Of a stretch of 64,000 bases of DNA, positions 1 to 12,854 are shown in pieces (positions within the stretch are counted from its first letter, which is position 1; each line of letters opens with the position of its first letter). Below the pieces are notes generated by a model. It saw nothing but the letters and a program-made list of their open reading frames with translations. It had not been told where the DNA came from and ran no database searches. Both the position numbers and the translations under genes were made by a program. Source of the DNA: Sodiomyces alkalinus F11 (lineage: Eukaryota > Ascomycota > Sordariomycetes > Glomerellales > Plectosphaerellaceae). The stretch spans positions 4,784,677 through 4,848,676 of the forward strand of contig NW_021167079.1 in the NCBI RefSeq assembly GCF_003711515.1, in the 5' to 3' direction.

Positions 1-3000
1 GCCGACCAGCGAGTCAAGACCGAGCTGCTGAACAGGAAGAGTAATGTCAAGGTCGTCATCGGGCCTCAGCAGCAGCTTCATCAGCTGCTTGCCAATCTCC
101 AGGGCGATGTAGTTGGCCGTCTCGGGCTTGCCGAGAACCTCGGGGTTGGTCTTGGCCCCGGCGAGGAAGGACTTGAAGTCATCACCTCCGGCGCCCTCGC
201 CACCAACGTCGCCGTCGCTGATGTTGTGCCAGATGGCCATGCGGACGTCCTTCTTCCAGTGGAGACGGCTGTCCGGGTGGCTGAGGGACTTGTCGGAGCC
301 GAAGCCGGTGGCGAAGGTGTTCTGGTGCGAGAAGGGCGCGCTCTTGGTGTCGATGGCCAGCTCGGGAATCGGGTAGGAAGCGGCCGCCCGGAAGGCTTCG
401 ATCATCTCCGACTCGGTGACGCCCGAGTAACCCTGCCTCAGGAGCCTCTGCAGCAGCTGCTGGTCGCGGGCCGCGTACCCCATGTCGGCGACGGCGCCAA
501 TGTCGATGGAAGAGGCCGCCAGCCCGTTGCTGTTACGCCACAAGGCGAAGGCGTCCAGGAACGTGTTGGCACCGGCGTAGTTGGCCTGGCCCGGCTGTCC
601 GGTGATGCCCGACATGGACGACAGGAAGACGAAGAAGTCGAGCTCGATGCCGGCCTCCTGCGTGGCCTCGTGCAGGTACCAGGCTCCATTCACCTTGGGG
701 CCCGTGGCCTTGATCCACTGCTGGATCGTCATGTTGCGGAACGCCTCGTCCTGGAGCAGCATGGGCGAGTGCAGGATGCCCTTGAGGTTGGGCGATTGCT
801 GCACGGCGCGGAAGATGTCGTCCCTGTTGACCATGTCGCCCTTGACGAGCACGACGTCGCAGCCCATGCTCTCGAGCTCGCGGATCGTGTCCTGGTCCTC
901 GGCACGGGACCCGGGGTTGCGCGAAAGGCAGACGATGCGGCGGGCACCGTTCTCGACGAGATGCCTGGCGATCACCGTTCCGATACCACCCAAGCCACCG
1001 GCGAGCAGGTAGGACGCCGTCGGGTCGACCTTGAAGATGTCGTCCGCCACCTTGACGGGGCTGGCGCCAATCTTGAGCGCGCCATCCCTGTCGTCGCGGA
1101 GCTGAAGGACAACCTTGCTCGAGTCCTTGCTCTCCTGCACATGCTTGATAGCATCCTCGACGGCCGAAGCCTCATAAACGGCACGAGGCGAGATAGGCAC
1201 AATGCTACCCCACGTCAGGAGTTTCACAGTGGATTGCAGCAGTCTAAGAAATGAGGGGGTTTGTGTCAGTAATCAGATGGATCCAACCCAGCTGTAAAGG
1301 GGGGGGGGGGGGGGTTTAACGGTTGAAGCAACTAGGTTGACGTACCCCTTGACGACCGACTTCTTCTTGGCAACAAGAGCCTCGAGGTTGACGCCGGTGT
1401 AGGTCCTACCACCCAGGAAGGAGTCCAGGCCCAAGCTGCCGGCACCAACCAGGTCTGCCGTGCCGATTTCAACCATCTTGCCAAATTCGGCGACGGACTT
1501 CCAGGTAGCGTGCAGGAGGTCACCAGACAGCGAGTTCAGAGCCAGGTCGACACCCTCTCCGCCGGTCGCCTTCAGCACCTTGTTCAGGAAGCTGTCATCG
1601 GTGGACGAGAAGATGCGAGCCTTGGGGACGCCAAACTTCTCGAAGAGGTAGGTAGCTTCCTCCTCGGTGGCGGCAGTGGCATAAATATCCGCCCTGGAGG
1701 CCTTGGCAAGCTGCACGGCAGCCAAGCCAACCCCACCAGTGGCATTGTGAATCAGAACAGACTGTCCGGTCTGCAGATTGCCGGCATTGTGCAGAGCCGC
1801 GAGGGCGGTGGCGTACTCAGCAGGCAAAGTGGCCGCCTCTTCGAACGAAATGCTGTCGGGGATCTTCTCAACCAGCGCCTCAGACGTGCGCAGGTGCGAA
1901 GAGAAGCTGCCGGATCCAAGACCGATCACGCGGTCGCCCACAGCAAACTCCTTGACATCGGGGCCGACGGCAGTGATGCGGCCACTGGCGCTTCCACCAA
2001 GACCTCCGGCAGGGTACGGGCTGTTACCCATGACCTCGGCGACATCCTGTGAAGTGAAAGTTGGAGTTAGTAGGAAGAAACGAAGAAACGAAGAATGGAT
2101 GATGCAACAAGGAGAGGGATGCAAAAAGAAAACCGTCAAAACGTACCTTGGAGCTGAGACCGGCATAGAAGACCTCGACCTCGACCTGGTCTCCAACCAG
2201 GGGCTCGGACCGGTGCGACTCCCAGGTCAGCGAAGTCAGGCGGCCCGGCTTCTCGGCCACAAGAGACACAGTCTCCTCCGCGGCACGGCTGGCGGCGCGC
2301 TCGTCACCAAAGGTGAAGGTGTAGAAGCGAGGCACATTGATCGTGCCGTCGACGATGGAGTACTCGTAGTCGGGCCGGAAGAACTCGTCCTCATGTCTGT
2401 TCTGGAAGTGGACAAAGGCGTCAACGACCTTGTCAAGCGATGCATTCACGTCCTCGACCTCGCAGGTGGCAAAGTCGATTGTGTCCTCGTGGCGGATGGA
2501 GCGGATCGCGCCAACGACAGTCGCGTACCGCGGGTCCGCGGACTGCATCTGAGACGGGCGGGTGACCCAGAAGATGCCCTTCTCGCCAATGTTGGCGAGG
2601 GTCTTCTGCAGAGTCGTGAAGCGCCCCTCATCGATGTCCTCGAAGAAAGGCTTCTCCTCGTCGAGAAGACTGATCACGTCCCGAGATGCTTCCGGCAGCT
2701 CATCGCCGAAGCGACGCTTCTCCACATTGTAGCCGAGGCTTTCGAGCTTCTGGCTCACGACATGGACGTTCTTGCCGTCCACCTCGTAGGCCAAGACCGT
2801 CACGGTCTTGTTGGGCGTCCGGTTGACGTCCTCTTCGGGCTGGGCGATCATCACGGAGCTCAGCTGGTGCGGGGCAGGGGCGTCATCGAGCACGGCCGGC
2901 GCAGCGAAGCCGGCGGCCTGCAGCTCGGCTGCCCAGCGTTCGGAAGACACGTAGGGCTCGTCGGGGCGTCCGTCGTTCTCGCCGACCCACCAGTCGTCCA

Positions 3001-6000
3001 GGAAGCCGAGGATGCAGTTGATCCACTTGGAGGACGGGTTCAGCTCCTGCAGAAGGAGACGGCCGCCGGGGGCCAGAAGCTTGCGGACGTTGGCCAGGGA
3101 GCCGGACAGGCTGGGCGTGGCGTGGACAAAGTTGGTCGCGACGACCAGGTCGTACTTGTCCTCTTCCTTGAATCCCTGCTCGGCCGGGTCCTTGCTGATG
3201 TCGAGGGCGCGGAACTCCATCTTCTCGACGTCCTGGAAGCGCTTCTTCGCGTCGGGCAAGGAAGTCGAGAAGGGGTCCGTGTAGGTGTACTTGAAGTAAA
3301 GGGAAGCGCCGTTGGGGAGGACCAGGTCCTTCAACATCGAGGGGGTCATCTGTCCGGTGCTGCCGCCAAGCTCCAGAATCCGGAGGCTGGGCCTTGCGTG
3401 GGCCAGGGTCTTGATGAAGGCCGTCCGGTTGACGGTGTTGGCCGCAGCCAGAAGCCTGGTGAGCAGGTCATTGTTCGAGAGAACTTCAAAGATATCCTTC
3501 TCGCCCGTGAGCAGCTCGACGATGTACAGGCCAATCTCCAGGATCGAGTCGGCGCAGGGAGCAAGCGGCGATCCGGCCATGATCTCTCCGATGGCATGGG
3601 CCCGGTCGACGATCTGCGGGATATCGAGGGCGTGCCCCGGGTGGTCCTTGTCGAGGGTCTGGAATTGGCGGCCAATCCAGGAAGCGAACTTTTGGATGGT
3701 GGGATTCTCCGACAGCTTGACATCCTCGATGCACCTCTGGAAGAAGATGAAGCAGAGCTCGCCCAGCTCGTTCAGTAGAGGGGTCCACTTCTCGCCGTCG
3801 AACTCGGGCTTGATGAGAGAAGCGACATCGTCGACAAAGTCGATGTGAGGCATCCAGTTGATACGGCCGGTGATGGGGAGCTTGTGCACGACATCCTTGT
3901 CGCCCTGCTCGATGGGGGTGAAGGCGGCCTTGGGCATGTTCAGCACGGCCTTGCCATCGGCAACGACCTGGAAGTGGCCGCGAATCTCGCCGCTGCCGGG
4001 CTGCACATCGGTCCACGCCGCCACGGTCATCTCCGACTCGGCGGCGGTGTTGAAAATGGTCACCTCCTCGATCAAGGTAGGCATGGCGGCGCAGTTGCTG
4101 GCATCGAGCTTGCCGGACCGGGCACCGACAAGACCCATCTGCAGGGCCGCGTCGATGACGGTAGGGTGCAGGTGGTACTTGTTCTCGTCTCCGTTCAGAG
4201 CGCGGGTCACGCTGCTCACGGCGCTGGTCTCCAGGGTCCCGGCCGTGATCTGATCCAGGCGCTGGAAGGCCGGTCCGTAGCCCATGCCGGCCTTGGCGAG
4301 AATGTTGAAGACCTTCCAGGTGTCCAACTTGCGAGGAAGCGGCTTGACCTCTCCCACCTGGACGGGCTCGGCAGACGCCACGGCCGAGACCTGGCCGACG
4401 CAGTGCTTCACCCACGAATGGCCGTTGAAGGAAGCGATGCTGAACTCCCACCACTGGCTGTCGGCCGAGTCGGTCAGGCGGTGAGGGCGCAGGTTGGTAA
4501 CCACCTCGGTGTCCACGCCTTCCTGCAGGATGAGCGCCTGGCTGAGCACGACGTGGCGCAGGCTGTACGACGCTTCGACGCCGCTGAGCTGCCGGATGGC
4601 CTCGCCGGCAATGGCAAAGTAGCCGGCGGCCGGGAAGACGACGGTGCCCTGGACCTGGTGGTCGCGAATCCACGGCGCGTCCTCAATGTTGAGCATATTC
4701 CTCCAGCTGGGCTCGAGGCTGGTGCTCTCCAACTGGCGACGTCCCAGGAGCGGATGCCCGGGGAACTTGGGGTTCCTCCACTCAGCCGACATGCGGGACT
4801 CGGCCCAGAACTCTCCCTCGTAGTGCCAGGGGTAGCGCGGCAGATCCGGGAGCGTCTCGCCCGCGGGGCCGACGGCGGCCAAGTCGATCGAGACGTTCAG
4901 CTCGAAGAGCTTGCCGACGGCGGACAGATACGCCTCGACGCAGTCCTCGTTACGGGTCATGGCCGACAGGTAGGGGGGAGAGACGGACGCCTTGGCGAAG
5001 ATCTGTCGCGCGGGGCCGGCGAGGGCACCGTGAGGACCGATCTCGACGAAGGCGGGGTTCTTGAAGTGCGTGAGAATGCCGGCGACGGCGGGGCTGAAGA
5101 GCACGGGGGACTGGAGGTTCTGCTGCCAGTACTTGGCGTCGAGCTTGCGCTCCTCGGGCACGCCGGTACCGGTGACGCTGGAGAAGAAAGGCTTGATGGC
5201 CTGCTTGCCCTCGAGGTGGGGCTCGATCATGGCATGGTAGTCGTTGCCAATCTCCTGCATGTGGTACGAATGGTAGGCCTTCTCGACCTTGAGCAGACGG
5301 GCGGTGATGTCAGGATGCGCCTCCTTGATGCGGTTGACAGCGGCCTGCACCTCGTCGGCGTCGCCGGAGAGAGTGACGCTCTTGGGGGAGTTCTCGCAGG
5401 CGATGACGACATGGGGCCGGTTCAGGAACGGCTCGACGTCGTCCCAGCTCAGGCCGACGGCGGCCATGGCGCCCTTCCTGTTCTGGAGCTTGGCGGCCTG
5501 GCCACGCTGGTAGGCGCCGATCATGGCCTCCTTGGCGGTCAGGGCACCGGCGGCGTAGGCGGCGGCAAGTTCACCACTGCTGTGGCCGACGACGGCCTCG
5601 GGCTCAACGCCGATGCTGGCCAGGAGGTCGACGAGGCCGATCTGCACGGCGGTGCACAGCGGCTGCGAGAGCTCGGCCAGCTGGACACGCGAGGTCCTGG
5701 CGGACTTTTGCAGTTCTCCCTCAATGGTCCATGCCGGGGGGTCGGCAATCTCCTCGAGGTACTTGTCGAGCTTCTGGATGGTCTTCTGGAAGACGAGATC
5801 GTCGCGGAGGAGCAGCTCGCGGCCCATGCGGGGCCACTGTGCGCCTTGGCCGGTGAAGACCATGACCAGGCTCACGGGCTGACCGGGGATCTTCCTGCCC
5901 TGCGAGGCCGGGAGGTCGTTGTTACCGACGATCTTGAAGGAGCGGTGGGCGAGGTGCTCACGCCTGTTGGCGAGGGTGTAGGCGAGATCGGGGAGCTTGT

Positions 6001-8023
6001 CGGCCATGGCGGGGTTCTTCGCGATCCAGTTCTCGTAACCGGCGATGGTGTTCTTCAGCGACGGGGCAGAAGAGGCCGAGAAGAGAAGAAGCTGGGGGTC
6101 GGACTCGCGGTCGCTGTCCCGTGGCGCGGGCTTGGGGAGGTTGAAGCTCCTGGCCGAGTCGACGATGACGTGGGCGTTGGAACCGCCGAGACCGAAGCTG
6201 TTGACGCTGACACGCTCGGCGCGGTCCTCGGGGAACGGGGTGGGCTCGACGGGAACAGTGAGCTTTCGCTCCACGAAGGGGATCTTGGGGTTCGGGACGT
6301 TGAACTTGATGTTGGGAGGGATGGTGCGGTGCTCGAGGGACATGACGGCCTTGATCAGCGACACCAGACCGGAGGCGCCTTCGGTGTGGCCGACGTTGGG
6401 CTTCACGGAGGTGATGTGAATGCCTTCGTCTCCGAAGACGTTGGCTACGGCGCCGGTCTCGATGGGGTCGCCAACGGCGGTGCCAGTTCCGTGGCACTCG
6501 AAGAAAGCCGTCTTGGAGAAATCCTGCAGAATTATCACATGTGAGCGTCGTTCAAACAGATAAGGGGGGGGTAGTATGGGTTAGGTCATCGGCCATCAAG
6601 GGGAGGATCAACTACTAACCGAGATGCCAGCCTTCTCATAGGCCAGACGGATCATCCGCTCATGGGCAGACCCATTCGGCTGGGTGATACCTTGGGTCTT
6701 GCCGTCGGAGTTTGCCACGGCGGCCCTGATGACGGCCCGGATGGGGTTGCCATCTCGAATAGCGGCATCGAGAGGCTTCACGAAGACAGCCGTGAAGGCC
6801 TCACCACGGGCATATCCGTCTGCATCGGCAGAGAAGGTCTTGCAAGAGCCCTCGGGAGACAAGATGCCCTTCTCAGTCATCTGTTGTGTCGCGCCGGGGG
6901 CCAGCATCAAGTTACCACCGGCGACAATGGCACCGTCGCAGATGCCGCGTTGAATGGCTTGGCAGGCCTCGTTGAGACAAGTCAGAGCTGATGAACAGGC
7001 GGTGCGGATAGTCATGCTACGGAGTGTTTTCTGTTAGCCACCCATTCTCTCTTGAAGAAGAAGGAGAAGGAGGAGGAGGAGGAGGAGGAGAAGAAGAACA
7101 AACCTTGGTCCGGTCAGACCAAACTCGTAAGAGATACGGTTGGCAAGCATCCAGTCTTGATAACCATCAATCTTATTGGGGCCATGCCACAGAGGGTCTC
7201 TGTTCATCATCTCGCCCCAGTCTTCGTTCATGTTACCGAAGTAGCATCCAATCTTCTTGCCCTGCAAATTGCTGTCAGCACTTCTGTTGGATGAGATTTC
7301 GGCACAACAGCTAAGAAAGAAACAAGACAAAACAAAGGCACAACTTACTCTGAACTTGGCCTCTCCGGCGTCCTCAAGGGCCTCTGTAACAACTTCCAAC
7401 AACCGCCGCTGCTGAGGGTCCGCATACTCCACCTCGGTACGGCTCATAGAGAAGCGACTTGTGTCCATGGCACCGAGCTTTACGTCTTCGCCCAGGAAGT
7501 AGCCATACTCCGTGGCCACGGTTGATGGCCGTTTTGTGGTTTCGTGGTAGGCTGACACGTTGTAACGGCTCTCTGGGACCCGAACTCTTCCGTCGCCCTT
7601 GTTGACGAGGAATTCCCAGAACTCCTGGGGCGTCGACACTCCGCCGGGGAGCCGAAGGCCCATACCGCAGATGGCTATGGGGATGGCCTTGTCGTTGGTG
7701 TTGATGTTGATGTTGTCCGCGTCCAGGCCGTTGGTACCGTTTGTACCATTGACATGCGAGTCACCGTTGGTATGGCCGTTGGTGTATCCGTTAGTACCGT
7801 TGGCGTATCCGTTAGTACCGTTGGCGTATCCGTTAGTACCGTTGGTGTATCCGTCAGTACCGTTGGTGTATCCGTTAGTACCATTGCTATGGCCGTTGGT
7901 ACCGTTAGTACCGTTGGTGTACCCGTTGGTACCGTTGCTATGTCCGTTCATGCCGTTGGTGCCGTTGGCATGTGTGGTACCGTTGGTACCATTGGTACCA
8001 TTACTGTTCGTGGTGGTCGTCAT
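1..8023 (-). CDS. Highly reducing type I polyketide synthase (3' end beyond window)
   Basis: Iterative PKS that builds a reduced, probably C-methylated polyketide. Exons on the minus strand are 8023-7349, 7261-7104, 7016-6620, 6523-2147, 2046-1346 and 1243-1, giving 2,517 residues before the window edge. Seen in order: Asn-Gly-Thr leader (about residues 6-100); KS from about 114 with TACSS Cys285, His421 and His456; AT with GHSSG Ser725; DH with His1032 and Asp1201; methyltransferase with ELGGSTG at about 1461-1467; ER with GGVG at about 1973-1976; KR with GGLGGIG at about 2185-2191 and SSMSG/Tyr2325; ACP with LGLDSL, Ser2514, at the edge. Every catalytic motif looks intact. No thioesterase is visible, as is usual for fungal HR-PKSs, so chain release probably needs a partner, most likely the divergent alpha-oxoamine synthase. 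The product is unknown. Introns were set by GT-AG sites and frame; the acceptor at 1244 was chosen because the closer TTTACAG acceptor leads to a stop. Confidence 0.95.
7720..8010 (-). repeat. Asn-Gly-Thr-rich repeat coding for the PKS leader
   Basis: Degenerate short tandem repeats encode about 95 residues built from NGT, NGY and NGHS units directly before the KS domain. NG-rich leaders occur in other fungal HR-PKSs. No catalytic role is apparent; a flexible linker is the simplest reading. Copy number may vary between strains. Confidence 0.85.
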
Positions 8024-9380
8024 GTTGTATGTTGTACGGCCTGGGTGACTGCTTAGAGGACAATGTTTTGTTGTGTTGTGAAGCTTGGAGAGAATAACTG
8101 CAAAGGGAAGGGGGAATTTCTTGGTATTATATTAAGAGTTTCAATACCCCGTCGACTTCTTCTGACCTCGAAGACGAAGGCCGGTTCGCGGATTGAACGT
8201 CGGTGAACCGGGGTGGCGAGCATCTTCGGTCTCGTATCGCTGAGATTCGGGAGTCGGATAATGGATTGTATGGGAGATTCTGCTGCCGGAAGTCGAAAGA
8301 CGAGGGTCCAGCCGTTGTACGGATAGAAAGCCTAGAATCCTTCGCCACAAGACCCGGCCGCACCGAGCCTCCGAGCGGCGCTCGGAAGAATAGCATTGAA
8401 TGAACTGACATCTCCGTGCCAGTGGCAGGCAACTTGCAAATTTGCGGCTGGTGGTTCTTTGTCGAGACTCGAGACGCGAAAATGTCAAAAACCAGAATGG
8501 GGGCCGAATGCCAACAGGCCGATGCTACAAATAGAAGAACGGGTCAACGGGTCGAAGACAAACAAAAAGAAGACGAAGAAAAAATGTCCAAACCCACCGA
8601 AGCCCACTCCGACGCATGCACGTGATGCCAAGAGACCGAAGGATCGAATCCTTCGACCAGCCTTATATTCTGCAGCTTTTAAAATGCTTACAACGTACGT
8701 GTACGTGCATCGGGGTATTAGGAACAAAGTCGCATGTATAAGTGGGTCTAACCGCGCGTCCAAGCTGCACGGGGGATGGGGACCAATCAGAGGAATTCAA
8801 ACTACCGTGTGCGGCCCGTTCCTTAGATCAAGTCGAGAATCGAGATCGGGCTAATGGTTGTTTCACCATTGCACGGTCATCCATGCATTACCTAACGACT
8901 AACGTCATTGGAACCTAGGTCGGCCCTCTTCTTACTCTCCGGCATGCTGTGCGGCCCCTGTGCGGCTGTGCCTTATCGTCGGATTTTCTCGTCGGAGTTG
9001 AAACCTCGGATTTGAGAACGAGAGCAGTCGAGTTGTATGAACGTGTTCGAACACTTCACGCACGGGCTATACCTTAGGTTGGGCATGATGTACGTACTGT
9101 CGTACTGTGTACACCCACTGGAAGAGTAATGACAGTTCCTATTGTTCGCACTCGCATACTCAATATAACATATGTATAGATATTATATATAAATACCAAA
9201 GACACCCAACTCACTTTTACAATACCTACCGAGCCATACATACTCTTAAACCCCCTCTGATACCTTCAACCCAAACACATTTCTTCAGCCTAGTTCTCAA
9301 CTTCTCCTCCAAAACCTTAGACCCCTGCCTCCCCCCTCCCTCTCGCCTTCTCCCATAACACTATTGCAAAATCAAGCAAA
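8024..9380. promoter_or_regulatory. Divergent promoter region between PKS and alpha-oxoamine synthase, with four TCG-N5-CGA sites
   Basis: The 1.36 kb between the two divergent start codons has no convincing gene. It contains TCG-N5-CGA at 8293-8303, 8462-8472, 8469-8479 (overlapping the previous site) and 8833-8843. This palindrome matches the published AflR-type Zn2Cys6 target TCG(N5)CGR, and an AflR-like regulator is encoded at 14,091-15,401. About one site per 4,096 positions is expected by chance at even base composition, so four here is an excess. That the sites coordinate both genes is inferred. Confidence 0.6.
9186..9195 (+). promoter_or_regulatory. TATA-like box upstream of the alpha-oxoamine synthase
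   Basis: TATATAAATA lies about 190 bp before the ATG and is followed by a long CT-rich stretch (9,240-9,370), typical of strong fungal promoters and 5' leaders. Confidence 0.45.
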
Positions 9381-11010
9381 ATGGCTGACCTCAAAGACTA
9401 CGGTGCCCAATGGAGAGAAGAATGGGCCGTTGTTCAGAGGGTCAAGGGGCCCAGCGCGAAGAACAGCTCCGTCTTCTACCGAAACATCGAAGAAGAGCTG
9501 GACATCTCCCGACAAGTCGGCCTTAGCTTTCCCATCCACACCCCTAGCCATATCATGGACTTCTCCTCCTGCGACACTCTCGGAATGGGCGCTACCGGCC
9601 TTCTCAGGGAGGAGTTCTTGAACGAACTTGACGCCAATCCTGGCTTCCAGCTTGGTGCCAGTGGATCGCGTCTCTTGGACGGCACGACCGAGTACCAGTT
9701 AATGTTCGAAAAGGAAATGGCCGAACTCATGGGCGTCGAGTCGGCTCTTGTGGTGCACTCCGGAGCCACCGCCAACCAGGCCATTTTCTCCACCATCCCT
9801 CGCTCTGGCGACGTCATTGTGTACGACGAGCTCATGCACGCCACCGCGCTTACCGGCATGAAGAGCAGCTTGGCCCTCGAGCAGATCCCCTTCCGTCACA
9901 ACGACGTCGACCATTTCATTGAAACCCTGGAAGCCGTCAAAGAGTCGACCCCCCTCGTCAAGGAGGGGAAGCGCTGCGTCCTTATCGCCGTCGAGAGTTG
10001 GTATAGCATGGACGGCGATATCTGCCCCCTGAAGGAGCTTATCGATGCTGCCAAGGAGATCTTCCCCCGTGGCAACGCTCAATTCATCGTCGATGAGGCC
10101 CACAGCTTCGGAGCCTGCGGTCCCGAGGGCAAGGGCTTTGTCGCCGAGCAGGGCCTCGATGACGAGATTGCCGTCAGGATGGTTACTTTTACCAAGGCCT
10201 TGGCTGGATCTGGTGGTAAGTAGAAGCTGCCCGAATTCTAATCCCAATTCTACAACTGCGGAACGTTTGCTGACATGAAAGAAAAGCATGCATTTTGTCT
10301 AACAATACCGTCCGCTGGCTCCTTATCAACCAGGCCAAGGTTTTCATCTGCTCCGTTGCACCTCCCTTCACGCTGCTGGCATCATCCCGTGCCGGAGTCC
10401 GGCTCATGCGGAGCCAGAAATTCCAAGAGGTGAATGCATTTCCACTATCATTCCTTGGGGGTCCTATCCAAGCTAACTCAACTCTCAGTCTCGTGATTAT
10501 CTGCATCAACTTACCACGTTCTACCTGGACACGCTTACCTCCCACCCCGTCTACAAGAAGGCCTACAAGAAGGGCCTCCTGAAGATGCCCGTCCACGAGG
10601 ACGGAAGCTGGCACGAGACGCCCATTACTCACATCGTGCCCCTCTGGACGCCTCGCAAGAAGCACGCGCTGTACCTCACTTTCCACCTCACCAGGGACGG
10701 CATCAACGGATGCTACATCGTGTTCCCCATTGTAGGCAAGGGAGAGGACCGCGTCCGACTCCTGCTGCACGCCCATAACACCAAGGAGCAGGTGATGACG
10801 CTGATCGACTCCATCATTACCTGGACCCAGGAAATGCTGGACATTGAAGCCAGTGGTGACAAGAACAAGCTCCCCAGCGCCACCCGCCTGGCCTATGATC
10901 TGATCAGGGAGGATGGCGGCGACGGTGCCGAAGAGGCCAACCTGTTCAATCCCAACAGCTTGAACATCCAAGCCTTGGGCATGGTGTCCTCCGTCAACGG
11001 CAATGCGTAG
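9381..11010 (+). CDS. PLP-dependent alpha-oxoamine synthase (cluster type)
   Basis: Fold-type I aminotransferase-superfamily enzyme of the family containing serine palmitoyltransferase, 5-aminolevulinate synthase and KBL. It condenses an acyl thioester with an amino acid, losing CO2, to give an alpha-amino ketone. Exons 9381-10215, 10287-10429 and 10489-11010 give 499 residues. Seen: GSRLLDG at about 95-101, DEAHSFG at 238-244 (the Asp pairs with the PLP pyridine nitrogen) and TFTKALAGSG with the Schiff-base Lys272. No N-terminal membrane helix is obvious, and the protein is shorter than Fum8-type synthases, which have extra membrane and C-terminal sequence. Divergent from an HR-PKS, it probably releases and aminates the polyketide as in fumonisin-type pathways. 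The amino-acid substrate cannot be read from sequence. A housekeeping role is less likely given the neighbours. Confidence 0.9.
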
Positions 11011-12596
11011 AAGCATTGTTATAGAAACGCGTTATAGATTCATGTTTTCTTGTTAATTGAGTAGTAGACAGTCAATCTATCTTAACAATCCACTTGGCCA
11101 ACCTCCCCCCTACATGAACTGTGCCGGTGCTGTCTCTCATATACCTAGTAGGACCTCGGACAAACAACGAAAACCGGGAAGGTATTTTATGCATTGCTCC
11201 AAGGTATACACTTCTTCTCCCACTGCATGCTGATTATCAGAGACTTGGGGCATAATTACTTGAAGACAGATTGAGCGCTGCGATCGAGTGGGGGATGGTT
11301 TTGAATCAGCGTCTGAATCGATCTAGGTTGGAATTAAGAAACTAACGACTATTAAAAGTTGCACGGGCCTTCGGAAGCTCTCTAATATCTCACGACCGAT
11401 TATAAAAGCGATGGGCAGAGCGCTAAGCAGAGAAGTTTGAGTAGTCAACTAGAAGTTAACACTGGTCAGGGACAGCCACGGAGTATAAATCAAGGGACGG
11501 AATACGAGCATTATATTTGAATGACGGGATATTAATATATAAGGCTATACTATACTATTTAGAGCCCTTAAGCTATGCCTAATATTTATGTACCGATTAA
11601 GTCTCTATATATAGTTATTGGTTATTTTAGTCATAGGTATCTGGATGCTTTTAATATAGATATTAACGAACCGCCTCTATAGCGATGAGATATACTAAAG
11701 AAGCTATACGATAGTAGTAGGAGAGGGACAAGGGCGAGGACGATAAGAACAAGGACAAGGAGGACAAGAACAAATTAGGTGCTCCGAGATTTATAATATA
11801 GCCTTGATTATTAATATCCTGCAATTTGAACTTAGTGTCCTCGTAGTCCGGCCCTAAATCCATCGTTGGCCTTATGTGAGACACCCTCGAAGATGGCTCC
11901 CTAACCACTCTACTGGGAAACGCGTAAAGAGAACCCCTAGTCGTAGCAAAGTCTCAAGCTGCAGCAGAAGCACGTTAACGACCCCCATGTTCTATGCCCA
12001 CATATTCAACGCCCCATGTATCCAACACCCAACTGCAGGCGCTCGCAGTTCCGGCTGCGTCGATAGTTGTTCCGACAAAGCTAAGTATACAGTATGGTAA
12101 AGCATCTAGTATCCATGTATGCAAGCCATGGGAGTATTTATAGAATATCGGTTACTTACATGTGTTTCCGAAGAGTCATCTTATGTCGGTATGCCTCGTA
12201 CCGTAGATTATGTAGCTAGATGACTGTACCAGCAATGCTTGGTGGTAGTGGGATGCATCCGAAAGCCGGCCCTAGATAAGTCCAGCTAGGTTGTATAGCG
12301 ATGTATGACTTAAGCAAGACTAGCTGTATGTGACTACCCATGCAACCAGTGGTTTCCTCGAAGGGCGGTGAAGCTTGTATAGAATGCTTCTTAGTGGAGG
12401 TCATGTAAGTGGATGACCTACCTTCTCCCAGTATCATGTAGAGAACATCCCTGAAGACTAGACTGACCCTCTGCCGTCTGCCCAGTGCCCACTTTTCATC
12501 AGTTCGTCCATCTCGTCCCTTACTGGTGCCAAGTCAGCCCCCCCCGGGCCCTCCCCCCGGGTTCCTCGAGCTCATAGCCTGTGCTCGTTTGGACAG

Positions 12597-12854
12597 CTGT
12601 GCTGCACCCGACCCAGTGACACGGGTGAAGCTATGCGGAACCTCTACTACCGGTTGAAAGTGGCAGCGGCTCTTTCCGATGCCAGTTTCGGGAGGAGATC
12701 TACCTACCTGTCCTGATACCCCCTAAATACTGTGCTGTACTGAACCCGATGACACGGTGAAGCTATTCGGAACCTCTGCCACGGGTTGGTTCCAAGACAA
12801 GTGGCAACGGCAAGAGCCGATGCCGGTTTCCGGGACAGATCTGCCTGCCTGTCC
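12597..12854 (+). repeat. Diverged tandem duplication, two units of about 120 bp
   Basis: Unit 1 (about 12,597-12,713) and unit 2 (about 12,730-12,854) share the same order of blocks: CTGTGCTG, GACACGG(G)TGAAGCTAT, CGGAACCTCT, GTGGCA(A/G)CGGC, CCGATGCC and a closing CTACCTGTCC or CTGCCTGTCC. They differ by substitutions and small indels. No coding frame is shared. Confidence 0.7.

Noticed and set aside
1291..1345. Earlier acceptor TTTACAG for the last PKS intron
   Set aside because: Its use gives an in-frame stop a few codons later; the TTCTTAG acceptor at 1,244 keeps the ER-to-KR linker in frame.
226..6544. Very long open frames on the plus strand opposite the PKS (up to 899 codons)
   Set aside because: They are mirror frames of GC-rich coding sequence. 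The minus strand shows every PKS catalytic motif in order, while the plus-strand products show no recognisable domain.
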